This document shows positions 5,049 through 6,957 of a stretch of DNA of 6,957 nucleotides, one piece after another. The translations under genes were made by a program, and so were the position numbers. Position 1 is the first letter of the stretch, and each line of letters starts with the position of its first letter. This stretch comes from DATAQC01 sp046263055 (GTDB lineage: Bacteria; Actinomycetota; Acidimicrobiia; Acidimicrobiales; AC-14). The stretch covers positions 1 through 6,957 of the forward strand of contig JBHELO010000098.1 of NCBI GenBank assembly GCA_046263055.1, given 5' to 3'. The notes under the pieces were generated by a model, which was given only the letters and a program-made list of their open reading frames with translations, had not been told where the DNA came from and did no database searches.

Positions 5049-6422
5049 GTGGCGACACAGACCCTCAAGTGCGAGCGCCACGGTGAGCTGACCCGCCTCA
5101 CCTGTGTGGAGTGCGGCACGCCCATCTGCCCCAAGTGCGCGGTGCGCACCGAGGTGGGGCTGAAGTGCGAGAACGACGCCCAGCCCGACGTGCAGACCCC
5201 CGACGTCGTGTTCGGGGGCGCCAGCTCCCGGCGGCCGCTGTTCCTCGGCCTGGCTGGCCTGGCCGTGGTCATCGTCCTGGGCATCATCGTGCTCGCCTCG
5301 TCGGGCGGCGGGGGCGGCAGCAGCACCCCCACCACCCTGGCGGCGGTGGGCACCTGGACGTCGGCCCCCGACCTGGCCGCAATCCGGGGTACGACGTCGG
5401 CCGTCGTGCTGAAGGACGGCCGGGTGCTGGTGGCGGGCGGCAGCGTCGGCCAGATACCCCTGGCTGCCACCGAGATCTTCGATCCCGCCGCCGGGCAGTG
5501 GCATCCCGCCGGCGACCTCACCGCCCCCCGCCGGGGCCTGGCCGCGGTGATGCTCCCCGACGGCCGGGTGCTGGCCACCGGCGGGCGGGGGGAGGACGGT
5601 GACCCCTCCGCAGTGGCCGACATCTTCGACCCTGCCTCGGGGAAGTGGACGGCCACCGGCCCCATGACCAAGGGGCGGCTGGGCCACAGCCTCACCGCCC
5701 TGGCCGACGGCAGGGTTCTGGCCGTGGGCGGCACCGCCATCGGCCTGGCCCCCACCGGCGGCACCCAGAGCGTGCGGCCTGACGCCAGCGCCGAGATCTT
5801 CGATCCCGCCACTGGCGCCTGGACGCCGGTGGCCTCCATGGCCACCCCCCGGTTCGAGCACACCGCCACGCTCATGGCCGACGGCAAGGTGCTGATCGCC
5901 GGTGGCCAGGGCACCAACGGCCTCCTCGCATCCACCGAGATCTACGACCCGGCGGTGTCGGCGTTCATCCGCTCCAACGACATGACCGAGGCCCGCACCA
6001 ACCAGGCCGCCGTCCGCCTCAACGACCGCTCGGTCCTCGTGGTCGGCGGGACGGGCGGGCCCAACGGGGACGTGTCGCTGGCCACGGCCGAGGTGTTCGA
6101 CCCCAACCGGGGGGCGTGGGTCCGGGTGGGGCCGCTCACCGAGGCTCGCACCGGCGAGACCGCCACCCTGCTGGCCGACGGCCGGGTGCTGGTGGCCGGC
6201 GGCGAGTCGGCCGTCCGGGGCACGCGGCGATCGTTGGCGTCAGCCGAGCTCTACGAGCCCGGCCGCAACGCCTGGCGCTCGGCCAACAGCATGGCCTGTC
6301 CCCGCAGCGAGCAGGCGGCGGTGCTTTTGGGCGACGGCAGCGTGCTGGTGGTGGCCGGCGACGCCGCCTTCCCCGGCCAGAACCCCGATCCCAAGGGCTG
6401 CGCCGACCGCTACCACCCGTAG
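5049..6422 (+). CDS. Transmembrane kelch beta-propeller protein with B-box-like zinc module
   Basis: The 457-residue protein has three parts. Residues 8-40 form a cysteine-rich module (C8-x2-H11, C19-x2-C22, C27-x2-C30, C40) like the B-box-type zinc fingers at the N-terminus of actinobacterial rhomboids and other membrane proteins. A membrane segment at about 64-83 follows a basic SRR, so the zinc module is cytoplasmic and the rest external. After a Gly/Ser/Thr linker, residues about 101-457 hold seven kelch repeats, each with a [L/M]-x-DG-x-VL-x-x-GG word (residues 121, 169, 218, 276, 324, 375, 427) followed by [A/T]E[I/V/L]-[F/Y]-[D/E]P...W. The last repeat stops at CADRYHP without its W strand, while the domain starts with GTWTSAPDL, so the ends complete one blade and close a seven-bladed propeller. 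Such propellers bind proteins or sugars. No catalytic galactose-oxidase domain is present. The ligand is unknown. Confidence 0.92.
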   Translation: MATQTLKCERHGELTRLTCVECGTPICPKCAVRTEVGLKCENDAQPDVQTPDVVFGGASSRRPLFLGLAGLAVVIVLGIIVLASSGGGGGSSTPTTLAAVGTWTSAPDLAAIRGTTSAVVLKDGRVLVAGGSVGQIPLAATEIFDPAAGQWHPAGDLTAPRRGLAAVMLPDGRVLATGGRGEDGDPSAVADIFDPASGKWTATGPMTKGRLGHSLTALADGRVLAVGGTAIGLAPTGGTQSVRPDASAEIFDPATGAWTPVASMATPRFEHTATLMADGKVLIAGGQGTNGLLASTEIYDPAVSAFIRSNDMTEARTNQAAVRLNDRSVLVVGGTGGPNGDVSLATAEVFDPNRGAWVRVGPLTEARTGETATLLADGRVLVAGGESAVRGTRRSLASAELYEPGRNAWRSANSMACPRSEQAAVLLGDGSVLVVAGDAAFPGQNPDPKGCADRYHP

Positions 6423-6454
6423 GATCGCAGGTCGGCCCCGTGGCCCGCCGATCC
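6422..6454 (+). terminator. Possible terminator after the kelch gene
   Basis: GGATCG (6422-6427) pairs with CGATCC (6449-6454), starting on the last base of the stop codon, and an inner GGCC pair (6434-6437 with 6442-6445) closes a four-base loop. The two stems are separated by an unpaired internal loop, and no T-run follows. Confidence 0.35.
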
Positions 6455-6743
6455 CAGCCCGCCATGACGATAGGCCCGGGTCCTGTTCCACCGGGTGGGT
6501 GCCGCGCCGCTCCCTCCGCGACCACGCCGGGGGTGGGCCGGGGTGCCGCCGCTTTCGACCGCACCGGACGGCCCGGTTGCCCGCTCCGCCGGTTGCTCCC
6601 ACCGCGCCGCCTGCTTCCGGCTCCCGGCCGTCGACGAGCCAGGGCACGCCCCGCCAGTCGTCGGCGTCGAGTCGGGCGCCGAGCCACGCCCGGCCGGGCG
6701 CCCGGCCATCTGCGACGCCCCCTCACCTGGGCGGAGACGCGAC
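6423..6743. other. Non-coding stretch after the kelch gene
   Basis: I see no supportable gene here. Open frames on both strands are Arg/Pro/Gly-rich. One minus-strand segment around 6600-6700 reads WLGARLDADDWRGVPWLVD, which looks protein-like, but a stop closes it just upstream and no ribosome binding site precedes its only start. It could be a decayed gene remnant or chance. Confidence 0.4.
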
Positions 6744-6775
6744 GACGCCGGGCGCTCCGAGGAGCGCCCGGCGTC
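6744..6775 (-). terminator. Strong hairpin, probable terminator of the leftward gene
   Basis: GACGCCGGGCGCTCC (6744-6758) and GGAGCGCCCGGCGTC (6761-6775) are perfectly complementary over 15 bp with only two bases between them, so the real loop is probably four to six bases. It lies 42 bases beyond the stop of the leftward gene at 6818. No T-run follows on either strand. It may also block rightward transcription from the kelch gene. Confidence 0.7.
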
Positions 6776-6809
6776 GGGAACTGCCGGCGTCAGGGAACTG
6801 CCGGCGTCA
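6776..6809. repeat. Two exact 17-bp tandem repeats beside the hairpin
   Basis: GGGAACTGCCGGCGTCA occurs at 6776-6792 and again at 6793-6809 with no difference. The core CCGGCGTC also forms the end of the hairpin's right arm (6768-6775), giving three copies spaced 16 and 17 bases apart. All lie in the 3' untranslated region of the leftward gene. Confidence 0.85.
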
Positions 6810-6817
6810 TGATCGAG

Positions 6818-6957
6818 CTACTTGCGGACCTGAGCGGTGACGGGGACGTCACGGCGGCGGGCCTGACGGACGAAGGCGATGAAGCCAGCGCCGAACAGGG
6901 CCAGGCCGAGGGCGCCGAGGCCAACGGTCAGGGCGATGATGCCGGACGACGAAGCGT
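6818..6957 (-). CDS. C-terminal end of a membrane-anchored protein, 5' end missing
   Basis: Read leftward from the window edge to a TAG stop at 6818-6820, the frame gives 45 residues. They begin ASSSGIIAL, form a Gly/Ala/Leu membrane segment (about 5-29: IIALTVGLGALGL then ALFGAGFIAFV), and end in a basic tail (RQARRRDVPVTAQVRK). A hydrophobic segment followed by an Arg cluster near the C-terminus suggests a protein anchored by its tail, with the main part outside the cell and the tail inside. The 16-residue tail is longer than in typical sortase substrates, and any LPXTG-like motif would lie beyond the window. Clean frame and position before a strong terminator support a real gene. The body of the protein is not visible, so its function cannot be told. 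Confidence 0.75.
   Translation of the reverse strand, partial: ASSSGIIALTVGLGALGLALFGAGFIAFVRQARRRDVPVTAQVRK

Noticed and set aside
3923..5935. Very long open frame on the minus strand across the phosphatase and kelch genes
   Set aside because: It is antisense to two genes with clear domains, and its translation is low-complexity Arg/Pro/Gly/His; long antisense frames are normal in such GC-rich DNA.
6240..6647. Minus-strand open frame with a protein-like stretch near 6600-6700
   Set aside because: A stop lies just upstream, no ribosome binding site precedes the GTG, and the frame runs into sequence antisense to the kelch gene.
6818..6957. Sortase (LPXTG) cell-wall sorting signal at the end of the partial leftward gene
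   Set aside because: The tail after the membrane segment is longer than usual, and no LPXTG-like motif is visible in the part present.

Overview
The window is very GC-rich DNA with dense genes, frequent GTG starts and almost no AT-rich stretches. The protein types are actinobacterial: single-pass proteins with Ala/Pro-rich tails, a PsbP/LpqN-like domain, a LolA/LppX-like domain, and the B-box-like zinc module often found on actinobacterial membrane proteins. This suggests an actinobacterium, perhaps a deep-branching class such as Acidimicrobiia. That placement is inferred from composition and protein style, not from a marker gene.

Layout, left to right. Bases 1-537 hold the 3' end of a gene for a long Ile-heptad (coiled-coil-like) protein. 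It is followed after 19 bases by a gene for a membrane-anchored LolA/LppX-like protein (557-1309). This meets a convergent gene on the minus strand (1326-2597) that encodes a membrane-anchored PsbP/LpqN-like protein with a long charged cytoplasmic tail. The two stop codons lie in opposite arms of one strong hairpin (1300-1335). A promoter-like site at 2590-2619 then drives rightward a tight cluster of three tiny single-pass membrane proteins (2648-2914, 2921-3202, 3199-3453). These are followed by an unrecognised 149-residue protein (3477-3926) and a CbbY-type HAD phosphatase (3944-4738). After a gap of about 310 bases comes a transmembrane kelch beta-propeller protein with an N-terminal zinc module (5049-6422). 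About 395 non-coding bases follow, holding a perfect 15-bp hairpin and a 17-bp tandem repeat. The window ends in the 3' end of a leftward gene with a C-terminal membrane anchor (6818 to beyond 6957).

How they may work together. Almost every product is an envelope protein with one membrane segment. The most unusual part is the three-gene mini-protein cluster. Its last member (3199-3453) has the same I-x-x-x-[V/L]-x-x heptad pattern and ING motif as the partial protein at the left edge. I infer that these proteins form helical bundles at the membrane, possibly as one hetero-oligomer. I know of no characterised system with this composition. I see no tRNA, rRNA, CRISPR array, insertion sequence or origin in the window.
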